Below, one piece after another: positions 27,092-34,858 of a stretch of 64,000 nt of DNA (position 1 is the first letter of the stretch; each line of letters opens with the position of its first letter). The notes under the pieces are model-generated. The model was not told where the DNA came from, did not search any database, and saw only the letters and a program-made list of their open reading frames with translations. The stretch spans positions 12,911 through 76,910 of the forward strand of contig JBKPGF010000044.1 of the NCBI GenBank assembly GCA_046729255.1. The letters run 5' to 3'. This DNA is from PALSA-612 sp046729255 (GTDB taxonomy: Bacteria; Actinomycetota; Thermoleophilia; Gaiellales; Gaiellaceae). Position numbers and translations under genes: made by a program.

Positions 27092-27967
27092 CTAGCTCGC
27101 GAGTTCCTCGGGCGGACGCCGCTTGTCCGCGTACATCGCACGATCGGCGCGCCCGAGCGCGTCCCCGGCTCCGCTGCCCGCCGCCGCAACGCCGATCGAC
27201 ACGCCGCCGCGCACGCCGAGCGGCCAGACGGCGGTGACCGCAACGCGGATCTTCTCGGCGACGACCCGCGCCTCCTCCGGAGTCGCTCCTGGGAGGAGCA
27301 CCGCGAACTCGTCTCCGCCCGTTCGCGCGACGAGGTCTGCACGCCGGACGCAGCCGTGGACGGCCGCGACGACGCGGCAGAGCAGCTGATCACCGGCCGC
27401 GTGGCCGAGCGTGTCGTTCACGAGCTTGAACTCGTCGAGATCGAGCACGAGCAGAGAGCCAACCCCGCCGCTGCGGTTCAACCATTCGAGCTCCTCCGTC
27501 AGTCGGCGCTTGTTCGAGGCGCCGGTGAGTGCGTCGCGCGCTGCAAGGTCGTTCAGCCGGCGCTCCCGCCGCTTGCGATGGGTGACGTCCGTGGCGACGA
27601 GCAGGCCGGCTTCAGGGCCACTCGGCGAGACGGTGATGAGCCAGTCGCGGCCGGCGATGGGGAGCTCCAGCTGTGTCTCGGCGCCGTCGAGCGCCGCGCG
27701 ATATGCCGGGCCGAACACCATGCAGACGTCGGCGGGGAACGTCTCGTAAAGCGTCTTGCCCGCGGGATCGACACCCATTGCGGAGACGCCGCGACCGATG
27801 GCAGCCGAGTGGCGCAGCCGCCGGTCGAAGACGAGCAGCACGCCTGGGAAGCCCGCCAGCAGCTCGTAATCGCCATCGCGTCCGCCATGATCGGCGCGTG
27901 TCAGCCGAGCGCCCACGAGTAGGAGTCCGGCGAAGAACGCCAGACCGATGGCGACGGCAATGCCCAC
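27092..27967 (-). CDS. Diguanylate cyclase (GGDEF) with one membrane helix and PAS-like domain
   Basis: A 291-residue signalling protein. The N-terminal helix (IAVAIGLAFFAGLLLVGARL) is followed by a PAS-like region (FPGVLLVFDRRLRHSAAIGRGV ... GRDWLITVSPSGPEAGLLVATDVTHRKR). The GGDEF domain begins AARDALTGASNKRRLTEELE and carries the active-site TGGDEFAVLLPG and GVSIGVAA. It makes cyclic di-GMP. No RxxD inhibitory site is evident. The start GTG 27967 has GAGG upstream (agaggacc-GTG); the frame is open further up only as antisense to the next gene. Confidence 0.88.
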   Translation of the reverse strand: MGIAVAIGLAFFAGLLLVGARLTRADHGGRDGDYELLAGFPGVLLVFDRRLRHSAAIGRGVSAMGVDPAGKTLYETFPADVCMVFGPAYRAALDGAETQLELPIAGRDWLITVSPSGPEAGLLVATDVTHRKRRERRLNDLAARDALTGASNKRRLTEELEWLNRSGGVGSLLVLDLDEFKLVNDTLGHAAGDQLLCRVVAAVHGCVRRADLVARTGGDEFAVLLPGATPEEARVVAEKIRVAVTAVWPLGVRGGVSIGVAAAGSGAGDALGRADRAMYADKRRPPEELAS

Positions 27968-28000
27968 GGTCCTCTGATCGGCGGATGCCGGTTCCCCCTT

Positions 28001-28006
28001 TAGAGT
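28001..28006 (+). promoter_or_regulatory. Candidate -10 box TAGAGT for the U32-like gene
   Basis: TAGAGT ends exactly 6 nt before ATG 28013, implying a leaderless message. No clear -35. Confidence 0.4.
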
Positions 28007-28012
28007 GATCTG

Positions 28013-28948
28013 ATGGCGACGACGCGCCAGCTTCTCGAGGCCGCCGGGCTGCCGGGTGCCGATCTCCACGAGCTGCCGACGTCCGCGAAACGCTTCCCCG
28101 ACGGGGCCCACTATCGCGTCGAGATTCCGAGCACGGAGGGGCCGCGGTGCCTGGAAGCGGTGCTCGAGGCGACGGACGGGCTCGACGTCCGCGTGCACCG
28201 TGTCTCACAGGGCTCGGGCGTGTTCCTTCTCACCGACGCCGAGCTCGACGAGCTGGCCGCGCTTGGCGCCGCAGCACGGGTCGAGGTGAGTCTCTTCACG
28301 CGGCCGAACGCCGCCTGGGGCGTCTCGGCGATGGCGCGAGCACCGGCCGGAGCAGCCGTCGCTGCCGCGGCGCACGGTCAGGAGCAGGTCGTGGCGTGCC
28401 TCGACGACGCGCGAAGAGCGGCCGATCACGGCTTTCGGAGCGTGCTCATCGCCGACCTCGGCGTGCTGTCGGCATTCTCCGACCTGCGAGCGAATGGCGG
28501 TCTGCCTCAGGACATGCAGGCGAAGATCTCTGTGATGCTGCCCGCCGCGAACGCCGCGAGCGCGCGCGTGCTCGAGCAGCTGGGCGCGAACACAATCAAC
28601 CTTCCCACGGATCTGTCGCTTGCCCAGATTGCAGCCATCAGGGCGGCGGTCAACTGCCCGCTCGACGTGTACGTCGAGGCCCCGGACACGGTCGGTGGGT
28701 TCGTTCGGATGCACGAGATTCCCGAGCTGATCCGCGTGGCGTCCCCCGTGTACGTGAAGTTCGGCCTCCGCAACGCGCCCGACGTCTATCCGTCTGGAAC
28801 GCATCTCGACGAGACGACGGTCGCGTTGTCGCGCGAGCGCGTGCGCAGAGCTCGGCTGGGCATGGAGCTGCTCGCCCGCTCCGGCTACGAGGCGGTGGCG
28901 TCCGAGCTCGGGGCCGACGGGCTCGCGGTGCCCGTCGGCCGCGGCTAG
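28013..28948 (+). CDS. Peptidase U32-like TIM-barrel protein
   Basis: A 311-residue soluble protein. The C-terminal half (LEQLGANTINLPTDLSLAQIAAIRAAVNCPLDVYVEAPDTVGGFVRMHEIPELIRVASPVYVKFGLRNAPDVYPSGTHL) resembles actinobacterial proteins annotated as U32-family peptidases. The U32 cysteine motifs are not visible, so proteolytic activity is doubtful; a barrel enzyme of another type is possible. The N-terminal 100 residues contain FPDGAHYRVEIPSTEGP. It stands alone between convergent neighbours; its 3' end shares 4 bp with the ANTAR gene. Confidence 0.55.
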   Translation: MATTRQLLEAAGLPGADLHELPTSAKRFPDGAHYRVEIPSTEGPRCLEAVLEATDGLDVRVHRVSQGSGVFLLTDAELDELAALGAAARVEVSLFTRPNAAWGVSAMARAPAGAAVAAAAHGQEQVVACLDDARRAADHGFRSVLIADLGVLSAFSDLRANGGLPQDMQAKISVMLPAANAASARVLEQLGANTINLPTDLSLAQIAAIRAAVNCPLDVYVEAPDTVGGFVRMHEIPELIRVASPVYVKFGLRNAPDVYPSGTHLDETTVALSRERVRRARLGMELLARSGYEAVASELGADGLAVPVGRG

Positions 28949-29514
28949 ACCGATTCAAATGTTGCGATCAGCGCTTCCGCAACTACTTTCAGAGGCCTGC
29001 CTGAGATCTGGCTTGCCCGCCGGAGGCGTTCGAAAGCCTGCTGCTCGGTCAAGCCCTCCTTCGTCATGAGGACGCCCTTGGCGCGCTCGATCGCCTTGCG
29101 CGTGGCGAGTGCCTCGGCCAGAGACTCGGCCTCCGCCCGCAGGGCCTGCAGCTCTTGGTGTCGTGCGCGCGCGGTCTGAATCGCAGGCACGAGATCCTGC
29201 TCGCGAAACGGCTTCACGAGGTAGCCGAACACGCCGGCCTCGACCGCGCGGGAAACGATCTCGTCCTGCCCGTACGCGGTGACCATGACGATCGGAATCG
29301 GCCGTTCCTCGAGGATCCGGCGCGCGGCTTCGATGCCGTCAAGGCGCGGCATCTTCACGTCCATGACTGCGAGGTCAGGCTCGAGCTCGCGCGCAAGCTC
29401 AACCGCCTCGACGCCGTCGCGCGCCTCGCCGCAGACCTCATGGCCCGCCTGCTCGAGCAGGTCGCGGAGATCGAGTCGGATGATCGTCTCGTCCTCGGCG
29501 ACGAGGATTCTCAC
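28945..29514 (-). CDS. Response regulator with ANTAR RNA-binding output domain (PdtaR-like)
   Basis: A 189-residue protein. The receiver domain is at 1-120 with acidic pocket (AEDET), phospho-acceptor Asp52 (LAVMDVKMP), Thr/Tyr switch (VTAYG) and Lys in YLVKPF. A short coiled coil and the ANTAR domain at about 125-187 (LATRKAIERAKGVLMTKEGLTEQQAFERLRRASQ) follow. ANTAR domains bind paired hairpins in mRNA leaders to prevent termination. Its partner kinase is encoded just upstream on the same strand. Any tandem hairpin leader is a potential target. Confidence 0.92.
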   Translation of the reverse strand: MRILVAEDETIIRLDLRDLLEQAGHEVCGEARDGVEAVELARELEPDLAVMDVKMPRLDGIEAARRILEERPIPIVMVTAYGQDEIVSRAVEAGVFGYLVKPFREQDLVPAIQTARARHQELQALRAEAESLAEALATRKAIERAKGVLMTKEGLTEQQAFERLRRASQISGRPLKVVAEALIATFESV

Positions 29515-29620
29515 GCCCGCGCACTTTCGTCACAGAGCTGCCATACACGAGCACGTCTTTTCGCCGTAGGCTGAAACCGGGAGGAGGCATGGGGTGGCCC
29601 CGGAGGCGGCCGTTGGTGCG

Positions 29621-30949
29621 TCATGCCGGAAAGGCCACTTCCGCGCGAAGACCGCCAACCGATTCGAGCGTGAGCGTCCCGCCCAGCTCGTCGCGTACGA
29701 GCGCGCGGACGATCGAGAGGCCCGTGCCCTGCGCCGGATCGCCGTCGATCCCCTCCCCATCGTCGGTCACCGTCAGCACAACCTCACCGTTTCGGCCTGA
29801 GAGATCCACCCGAACGCTCTGCCCGCCATGCTCGAGCGCGTTCTGAAACAGCTCCGTGAACACGAGAGCCAACGCCGTCGCGCGGTCGCCCCCGACGGCG
29901 ACGGGCTCGAGCGACTCCTCCACCTGCTTCCCGGGCGCCAGGCCCTGCAGGAGCATCCCGCGCAAGCGCCCCAGCAACTCCCCCACGTCCACGTCGTCCT
30001 CGCGCTGCTCGGTCAGCACCTCGTGCACGGCCGCGATCGCGAGCACCCGATTGACCGAGTCCTCGAGCGCCTTGCGCGGATCCACGCCCTCCGCCCGCGA
30101 CTGGAGCCGCAGCAGTGACGCGACGGTCTGGAGGTTGTTCTTGACCCGGTGATGGATCTCCTGAGCGAGGACACCGCGCAGCACCGCTCGGCCGTGCTCG
30201 AGCGCGACCGCCGCATGATGGGCGATCGACGCGAGTAACTGCTTCTCCTCGTCGGAGAAGGGCGTGTCGCGGTCGCACACGAGCTCGCCTATCTGGCGGC
30301 GCTTCCAGCGCAGAGGCAGGCGTACGGCGTATGCGCCGGCACGCCCCTCCGGCCACGCGATCTTCCCGTCCTCGAGCACGAGAGCAGCACCCGCCGCGTC
30401 CACTGCGGCCATCGTCGTCTTCACGATCGCCTCGAGCGACTCCTCGAGATAGAGCGACTCGGACACCGCTTCCGAGATGCGCGCGAGCGCCTCCAGCTCT
30501 TCCACGCGTCGCTGGGCCTCGTCGTACAGCCTCGCGTGCTCGATGGAGAACGCCACCTGCGAGGCGATCGCGACCAGGAGGTCGATCTCGGCCGGCGTGA
30601 ACTCGCGAGCCTCGCGTGTGCGGACGTTGAGCGCGCCCTCCAACCGGTCGCGCGCGAGGATGGGCACTGCGAGGATCGACTCGTATTCGTCCTCCGGCAG
30701 GTTCGCGAAGGTCTTGAAGCGCGGATCCAGATGCGCCTGGGCGGGCAGCATCACCGGCGCTCTGTCGCGCGCGGCCGAGCCCGTGATTCCCTCGCCCGGC
30801 TTCATCCGCGGCCGCCGGGTCATCTCCTCGACGCGTGTGCCGTGTGTCGCACGCAGCACGAGCTCGTCGGCGCGCTCGTCGTAGAGGTAGACGAAGCAGG
30901 CATCGGCGCCCAGGGCGTCGGCCACCTTGCGCGCCACGAGCGAGAGCAC
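29621..30949 (-). CDS. GAF-domain sensor histidine kinase (HisKA_2 type, PdtaS-like)
   Basis: A 442-residue soluble kinase: GAF domain at 1-140 (ADACFVYLYDERADELVLRATHG), a second PAS/GAF module at about 150-250, HisKA_2 box QEIHHRVKNNLQTVASLLRLQ (His266-His267) and HATPase with N-box ELFQNALEHG, DDGEGID and GTGLSIVRALV. GTG 30949 is the first usual start but truncates the GAF helix. In frame upstream are QTARHLRLLTETIAAVNSTL with no ATG, GTG or TTG; TACAAT ends 6 nt before an ATC at 31027, which might be the real (rare) start. It pairs with the ANTAR regulator 106 bp downstream. Confidence 0.9.
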   Translation of the reverse strand: MLSLVARKVADALGADACFVYLYDERADELVLRATHGTRVEEMTRRPRMKPGEGITGSAARDRAPVMLPAQAHLDPRFKTFANLPEDEYESILAVPILARDRLEGALNVRTREAREFTPAEIDLLVAIASQVAFSIEHARLYDEAQRRVEELEALARISEAVSESLYLEESLEAIVKTTMAAVDAAGAALVLEDGKIAWPEGRAGAYAVRLPLRWKRRQIGELVCDRDTPFSDEEKQLLASIAHHAAVALEHGRAVLRGVLAQEIHHRVKNNLQTVASLLRLQSRAEGVDPRKALEDSVNRVLAIAAVHEVLTEQREDDVDVGELLGRLRGMLLQGLAPGKQVEESLEPVAVGGDRATALALVFTELFQNALEHGGQSVRVDLSGRNGEVVLTVTDDGEGIDGDPAQGTGLSIVRALVRDELGGTLTLESVGGLRAEVAFPA

Positions 30950-31033
30950 CTCCTCGAGGTCGAGCGTCGAGTTGACGGCGGCGATGGTCTCCGTCAGCAG
31001 CCGTAGGTGACGCGCCGTCTGGTCGATCGAACG

Positions 31034-31039
31034 ATTGTA
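31034..31039 (-). promoter_or_regulatory. Candidate -10 box TACAAT for histidine kinase
   Basis: TACAAT on the minus strand, the best -10 match in the window. It lies 6 nt before an in-frame ATC (31027) and 84 nt before GTG 30949. No clear -35. Confidence 0.45.
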
Positions 31040-31123
31040 GGCGCGGGCCCTCGGTCCTCCCTTACAGAAGCCTTACCGGATCAGGAGGTTATTTCTCAAA
31101 CAACGGGAATACGGTGCGCACGA

Positions 31124-31372
31124 ATGAGCTCGTTTGCCGTCGACCTAGCTTCCACCCAGGGCTTTCTCGTCGCCGATCGCCGTGGACGTCTGGTAGGCAG
31201 GGTGGTGAGCCCGATGTACGGCACTGCTCCAGACGAGCCCGATGCGCTCGCCGTCCGCTCCGGGATGTTCTCGCGTCGGCGAATCGTCCCGGCGACGGCC
31301 ATCGAGGAGATCGACGGCGCGAGCGGCGTGATCGAGCTCCGCGTCGAGCGCGACTCCATCCGAACCTTCTAG
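31124..31372 (+). CDS. Small PRC-barrel-like protein, unknown function
   Basis: An 82-residue protein starting MSSFAVDLASTQGFLVADRRG, with short beta strands (GRLVGRVVSPMYG, RIVPATAIEEIDGASGVIELRVERDSI) of the kind found in PRC-barrel modules. No catalytic residues are recognised. It lies divergent from the histidine kinase and upstream of the structured region 31381-31650 on the same strand. An open frame continues upstream to 31007, but ATG 31124 is where the barrel-like sequence starts. Family assignment is tentative. Confidence 0.6.
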   Translation: MSSFAVDLASTQGFLVADRRGRLVGRVVSPMYGTAPDEPDALAVRSGMFSRRRIVPATAIEEIDGASGVIELRVERDSIRTF

Positions 31373-31380
31373 CCATCCAC

Positions 31381-31650
31381 AGCTGGAGTCCGTTGGGACC
31401 GGGGAGGGGCCCGGCCCCTTCGGGTGGACCGGCGAAAGTCCGATTGGCTTACCCCCCGAACTTTTCGCCGGGAGGCCTGTCCGCGACGCATCTGCACTCG
31501 TAGGTGCCCAGTCGGCCTCTGGCCGGAAATCCAACGCGTAAGCGAACTGGATTTCCGGCCCACTAGACGACCACGAGCTGCCAAGAGAGCAGCTCGCAGT
31601 CGGCCGTCAGTCAGCCCCGCCGCCGCAAAGTGGCGGGGCGTACTGACGAT
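31381..31650. ncRNA. Candidate structured RNA between PRC-like gene and glnA
   Basis: The only gene-free stretch over 300 bp (31373-31693). Strong stems, on + coordinates: GGCCGGAAATCCA with its exact complement (31521-31533/31548-31560, 14-nt loop); CGAGCTGC (31574-31581/31589-31596); and a two-part helix CGTCAGT plus GCCCCGCC (31605-31621/31632-31648). A UUCG-capped hairpin occurs near 31419. CAGTCGGCC is repeated directly at 31509 and 31598. The strand is undetermined. I could not match it to RNase P, tmRNA, SRP or 6S RNA. No U-tract ends it. Confidence 0.4.
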
Positions 31651-31693
31651 GTTAGAACACGTCGCCCGCGTGAGGCGGGCCGCTTCGAGTTCT

Positions 31694-33064
31694 TTACAAA
31701 GCCGCCAGGTAGCGCTCCATCTCCCACTTCGTGAGCTGCACTCGGTACTCGTCCCATTCCTTCCGCTTGATCTCGACGTAGCGGTCGAAGATGTGTCGCC
31801 CGAGCGCCTTGCGGGCGAGCTCGGACTGCGACAGCTCGTCGATCGCCTCGCCGAGCGTCTCGGGCAACGACACGATCCCTCGCTCGCGCCGCTGCTCGGC
31901 GGTGAGGTGGTAGAGGTTCGTCTCCATCGGGTCGGGCAGCTCGTAGCCCTTCTCGATGCCCTCGAGCCCCGCGTGGAGGAGGCACGCGAACGTGAGGTAC
32001 GGGTTGCAGGCCGGGTCCGGGCAGCGGATCTCGGCACGCGTCGCCTGCTCCGACCCCGGCTTGTAGAGCGGGATGCGGATGAGCGCCGAGCGGTTGCGCT
32101 GCGACCACGCGACGTAGACGGGCGCCTCGTAGCCCGGCACGAGCCGCTTGTACGAGTTCACCCACTGCGCGAACACCGCTGCGATCTCTCTCGCGTGCCG
32201 CAACTGGCCGGCGATGAACGCCTTGCCGACGTCGGAGAGGTGCCACTTGTCTTCGGCGTCGAAGAACGCGTTGCGCCCGTCGGTGAACAGGGACTGGTGC
32301 GTGTGCATCCCGGAGCCGTTCTCGCCGAAGATCGGCTTCGGCATGAACGTCGCGTAGACGCCGTTCTTCGCCGCGATCTCCTTCACGATGAGGCGATACG
32401 TGAGCACGTGGTCGGCCATGTCGAGCGCGTCCGCGTACCGGATGTCGATCTCGTGCTGGGACGGCCCCACCTCGTGGTGCGCGTACTCGACGGGGATACC
32501 CATCCCCTCGAGCGCGTGGATCGTCTCCTGGCGCAGCTCCGTGGCCGCGTCGAGCGTCGTCTGCGCGAAGTACCCGCCCTCGTCGAGCGTCTCGGGCGAG
32601 TCGGCGCTCGAGAAGAGGAAGTACTCGAGCTCCGGGCCGATGTTGAACGCGTCGAAGCCCATGTCCCGCATGCGCTCGACCGCGCGCCGCAGGACGTGAC
32701 GAGGATCTCCCTCGTACGGCTCGCCGTCAGGCGTGACGACGTCGCAGATCATCCGCGCCACCTTCGAGCGGTCGCCCTCGGAGTGCGGCATGAGCTGGAA
32801 CGTCTTCGGGTCGGGGATCGCCACCATGTCCGACTCCTCGATGGCGTTGAAGCCGGTGATCGAGGAGCCGTCGAAACCCATGCCGTCGTCGAGCGCGTCC
32901 TCGATCTCGGCCGGCGTGATGGCGAAGCTCTTCAGGTGCCCTTCGAGGTCGGTGAACCAGAGGAGGATGAAGTCGACGCCCTCCTCCTTGATGCGCTCGA
33001 GCACTCGCCCTCGCTCGGCCGGATCGCTCGTTGCCCTGTCCCTCGTCTCTGCCATCTGCGTCAT
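31694..33064 (-). CDS. glnA: Glutamine synthetase type I
   Basis: A 456-residue ATP-dependent ammonia-assimilating enzyme. It has FDGSSITGFNAIEESDMVAIPD near the N-terminus, the metal/glutamate site GPELEYFLF, EVGPSQHEIDIRYADALDMADH, FGENGSGMHTHQSL, the active-site loop NSYKRLVPGYEAPVYVAWSQRNRSALIRIP, and RAEIRCPDPACNPYL. Length fits the GSI-alpha group rather than the longer beta group. NLYHLTAEQRRERGI keeps a Tyr at the adenylylation position. ATG 33064 has AGGAGGAGCG just before it. An 80-nt leader with a terminator-like hairpin precedes it. Confidence 0.95.
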   Translation of the reverse strand: MTQMAETRDRATSDPAERGRVLERIKEEGVDFILLWFTDLEGHLKSFAITPAEIEDALDDGMGFDGSSITGFNAIEESDMVAIPDPKTFQLMPHSEGDRSKVARMICDVVTPDGEPYEGDPRHVLRRAVERMRDMGFDAFNIGPELEYFLFSSADSPETLDEGGYFAQTTLDAATELRQETIHALEGMGIPVEYAHHEVGPSQHEIDIRYADALDMADHVLTYRLIVKEIAAKNGVYATFMPKPIFGENGSGMHTHQSLFTDGRNAFFDAEDKWHLSDVGKAFIAGQLRHAREIAAVFAQWVNSYKRLVPGYEAPVYVAWSQRNRSALIRIPLYKPGSEQATRAEIRCPDPACNPYLTFACLLHAGLEGIEKGYELPDPMETNLYHLTAEQRRERGIVSLPETLGEAIDELSQSELARKALGRHIFDRYVEIKRKEWDEYRVQLTKWEMERYLAAL

Positions 33065-33094
33065 CGCTCCTCCTGTAGTCGGCTTCCGAAATGC

Positions 33095-33125
33095 AAAAAG
33101 CCCCGGGCAAAAAACTGCCCGAGGC
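33095..33125 (-). terminator. Intrinsic-terminator-like hairpin with U-tract in glnA leader
   Basis: On the minus strand, stem GCCTCGGGCA / TGCCCGGGGC (one mismatch, 6-nt loop) is followed directly by TTTTT. It lies 30 nt upstream of glnA and 130 nt after the methyltransferase stop. It may terminate the methyltransferase transcript or act as an attenuator in the glnA leader. Confidence 0.7.
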
Positions 33126-33149
33126 CACGTCGCCTCAAACGACCGTGTC

Positions 33150-33155
33150 AGTCTA
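33150..33155 (-). promoter_or_regulatory. Candidate -10 box TAGACT for glnA
   Basis: TAGACT on the minus strand would place transcription start near 33143 and put the hairpin 33095-33125 inside a leader of about 80 nt. The same hexamer precedes both cNMP-binding genes at 60.5 and 61 kb. Confidence 0.35.
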
Positions 33156-33256
33156 CAGGCGCCGGGAGGACGGTGCGGAGATCGGGCTCGCGGCCGTGAT
33201 GGCGAATCGCCCTGCCGTAGAGCGCGAGCGCCTGCGACAGCACGATCGCGCCGGCG

Positions 33257-34060
33257 CTACGGCTTCCGGGCAATGAAGACGACGATGTCATCGTCCGCGG
33301 TGGGCGGCCGGTCGGCGAGCGCTCCATGCACCTCGACGTCCACGAAGCCGGCTCGCTCGAGCAGGAGCTCGAGCTCATGGGTGAAGTAGCAATTCTCGGT
33401 CAGCGCATGCTGCTCTTCTGCGATGAGCTCGCTGTCACGCCAGAGGAACGCGCGGATCTCGCGCGAGGTCGACTGTTCGATCGGATCGAAGTCGACGATC
33501 CGCGCGCGAAGTTCGATCTCGTCTCCGTCCGCCGCCCGTTTGCGGTGACCCTCGGCCGGCCACGTCCGCGGTAGCTCGCCGCGTTCGGCCTTCTGCCAGA
33601 CCTTCCAGGGCCTGCCGTTCGCGTACGGCACCTCGTTGTCGAGGACGAGCGTGCCGCCGGGCTCGAGGTGCTCGTAGAGGCGGCGCAATCCCTCGAAGTC
33701 GTCAGCGCGCCGGCCGCCCAGACCGAACCCGCCGCACACGACGATCGTCCGGTAGCGGCGCGGCAGGTCGAGCTCGTGCATCGCCTGCGCATAGAGGTTG
33801 GGCGGAGCGAGCCCCTCTCGCTCCGCCCGCTCGCGGACTCGCTCGAGCATGTCCGCCGAGATGTCCGAGCCATCGACGTCGAGTCCTGCATGGAGGTACG
33901 GGATCAGAAGCCGCCCGGTTCCGCACGCCGCATCGAGCGCCGGCTGTCCGGCCTCGACGAACTGCCGGAACCAGTCGATCTCCGGCCCGTCGAGGTTGAA
34001 CTCAGCCCACCACCGCGAGACGAGGCCGTAGTGCCAGGTCTGCGCAGCGGTGGCGGTCAT
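33257..34060 (-). CDS. SAM-dependent methyltransferase (class I)
   Basis: A 267-residue methyltransferase. Motif I is ALDAACGTGRLLIPYLHAGLDVDGSDIS, followed by RYRTIVVCGGFGLGG and GLRRLYEHLEPGGTLVLDNEVP. The C-terminal half has a beta-rich insert (ELRARIVDFDPIEQSTSREIRAFLWRDSELIAEEQH). The acceptor is unknown. ATG 34060 overlaps the permease stop (ATGA), placing it as the last gene of the two-exporter operon, so it may act on the exported compound. That is inference. Confidence 0.87.
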   Translation of the reverse strand: MTATAAQTWHYGLVSRWWAEFNLDGPEIDWFRQFVEAGQPALDAACGTGRLLIPYLHAGLDVDGSDISADMLERVRERAEREGLAPPNLYAQAMHELDLPRRYRTIVVCGGFGLGGRRADDFEGLRRLYEHLEPGGTLVLDNEVPYANGRPWKVWQKAERGELPRTWPAEGHRKRAADGDEIELRARIVDFDPIEQSTSREIRAFLWRDSELIAEEQHALTENCYFTHELELLLERAGFVDVEVHGALADRPPTADDDIVVFIARKP

Positions 34061-34842
34061 GCCGACGCACCGGTGTAATTGCGGAGCCCGAAGCGCCAGA
34101 ACCAGCGTGTGACCGCGAAGAACACGACCGCCAACGCGGCCGCGAAGGCCAGCGTCTGCCATTCGAGGCGCGATGTCACCGCCTCGGCCGGCACCGTCAC
34201 GGCAAACGCGATCGGGACGAGGAACGTCACGCCGAAGCGGAGCCAGGTCGGGTAGATCCCGACCGGCCAGCGACCCGTCTGGAACACGCCCTCGAAGAGA
34301 TCGGGCAGATGCCACAGGTTCACGACCCAGAACGCGAGCGTCGCCAGCAGCATCCAGAAGCAGTAGAGAAGGACGGCCCCGAACACGAGCGCAACGGCGA
34401 AGCCGAGGACATCTAGGAGGCCGAGGTCGCCCTCGAGCCGCACGAGCGCGACGCCGATCACGGCGGCCCCACTGAGAATGTCGACGGCCTGCCAGATCTC
34501 CACCTGGCGGACGCTGACGAGCATCTGCGCGTCGACGGGCTTGGTCAGCGCGTAGTCGAGCTTGCCATCCCGGACCTCTTCGGTCAGGCGCATCATGTTC
34601 GGCTGGATAAGGGCGCGGATGAAGCCCCCCACGAGGATCTGCACACCGAGGACGGCGAGAAGCTCGGACTCCGACCAGCCGTTCAGCTCCGTGGTGTGCG
34701 AGTAGACGAGCGCGAGCATCACGAGGCCCACAGCGAGAGACAGCAGGGACTGGAGCAGCTGGAGCGCGAAGTTCACGCGGTACTGGAGGTCGGTCATGAC
34801 CCCCACGCGTAGGTGCAGCAGCGCCACACGCAGCGTCGTCAT
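34057..34842 (-). CDS. ABC-2 type transporter permease (exporter 2, subunit b)
   Basis: A 261-residue membrane protein with six predicted helices. It has RVNFALQLLQSLLSLAVGLVMLALVY, the amphipathic VRDGKLDYALTKPVDAQMLVSVRQVEIWQ loop typical of the ABC2_membrane_6 family, and FWVVNLWHLPDLFEGVFQTGRWPVGIYPTWLR. This family forms heteromeric pairs with an ABC2 partner; the gene at 34859-35701 is that partner. The transported molecule is unknown. Confidence 0.85.
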   Translation of the reverse strand: MTTLRVALLHLRVGVMTDLQYRVNFALQLLQSLLSLAVGLVMLALVYSHTTELNGWSESELLAVLGVQILVGGFIRALIQPNMMRLTEEVRDGKLDYALTKPVDAQMLVSVRQVEIWQAVDILSGAAVIGVALVRLEGDLGLLDVLGFAVALVFGAVLLYCFWMLLATLAFWVVNLWHLPDLFEGVFQTGRWPVGIYPTWLRFGVTFLVPIAFAVTVPAEAVTSRLEWQTLAFAAALAVVFFAVTRWFWRFGLRNYTGASA

Positions 34843-34858
34843 GCTCGCCTCTCGCGCA

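Noticed and set aside
31381..31460. Possible RNase P RNA because of GAAAGTCCG and GGCTTA
   Set aside because: The two motifs are in the wrong order and spacing, and the other conserved RNase P regions are absent.
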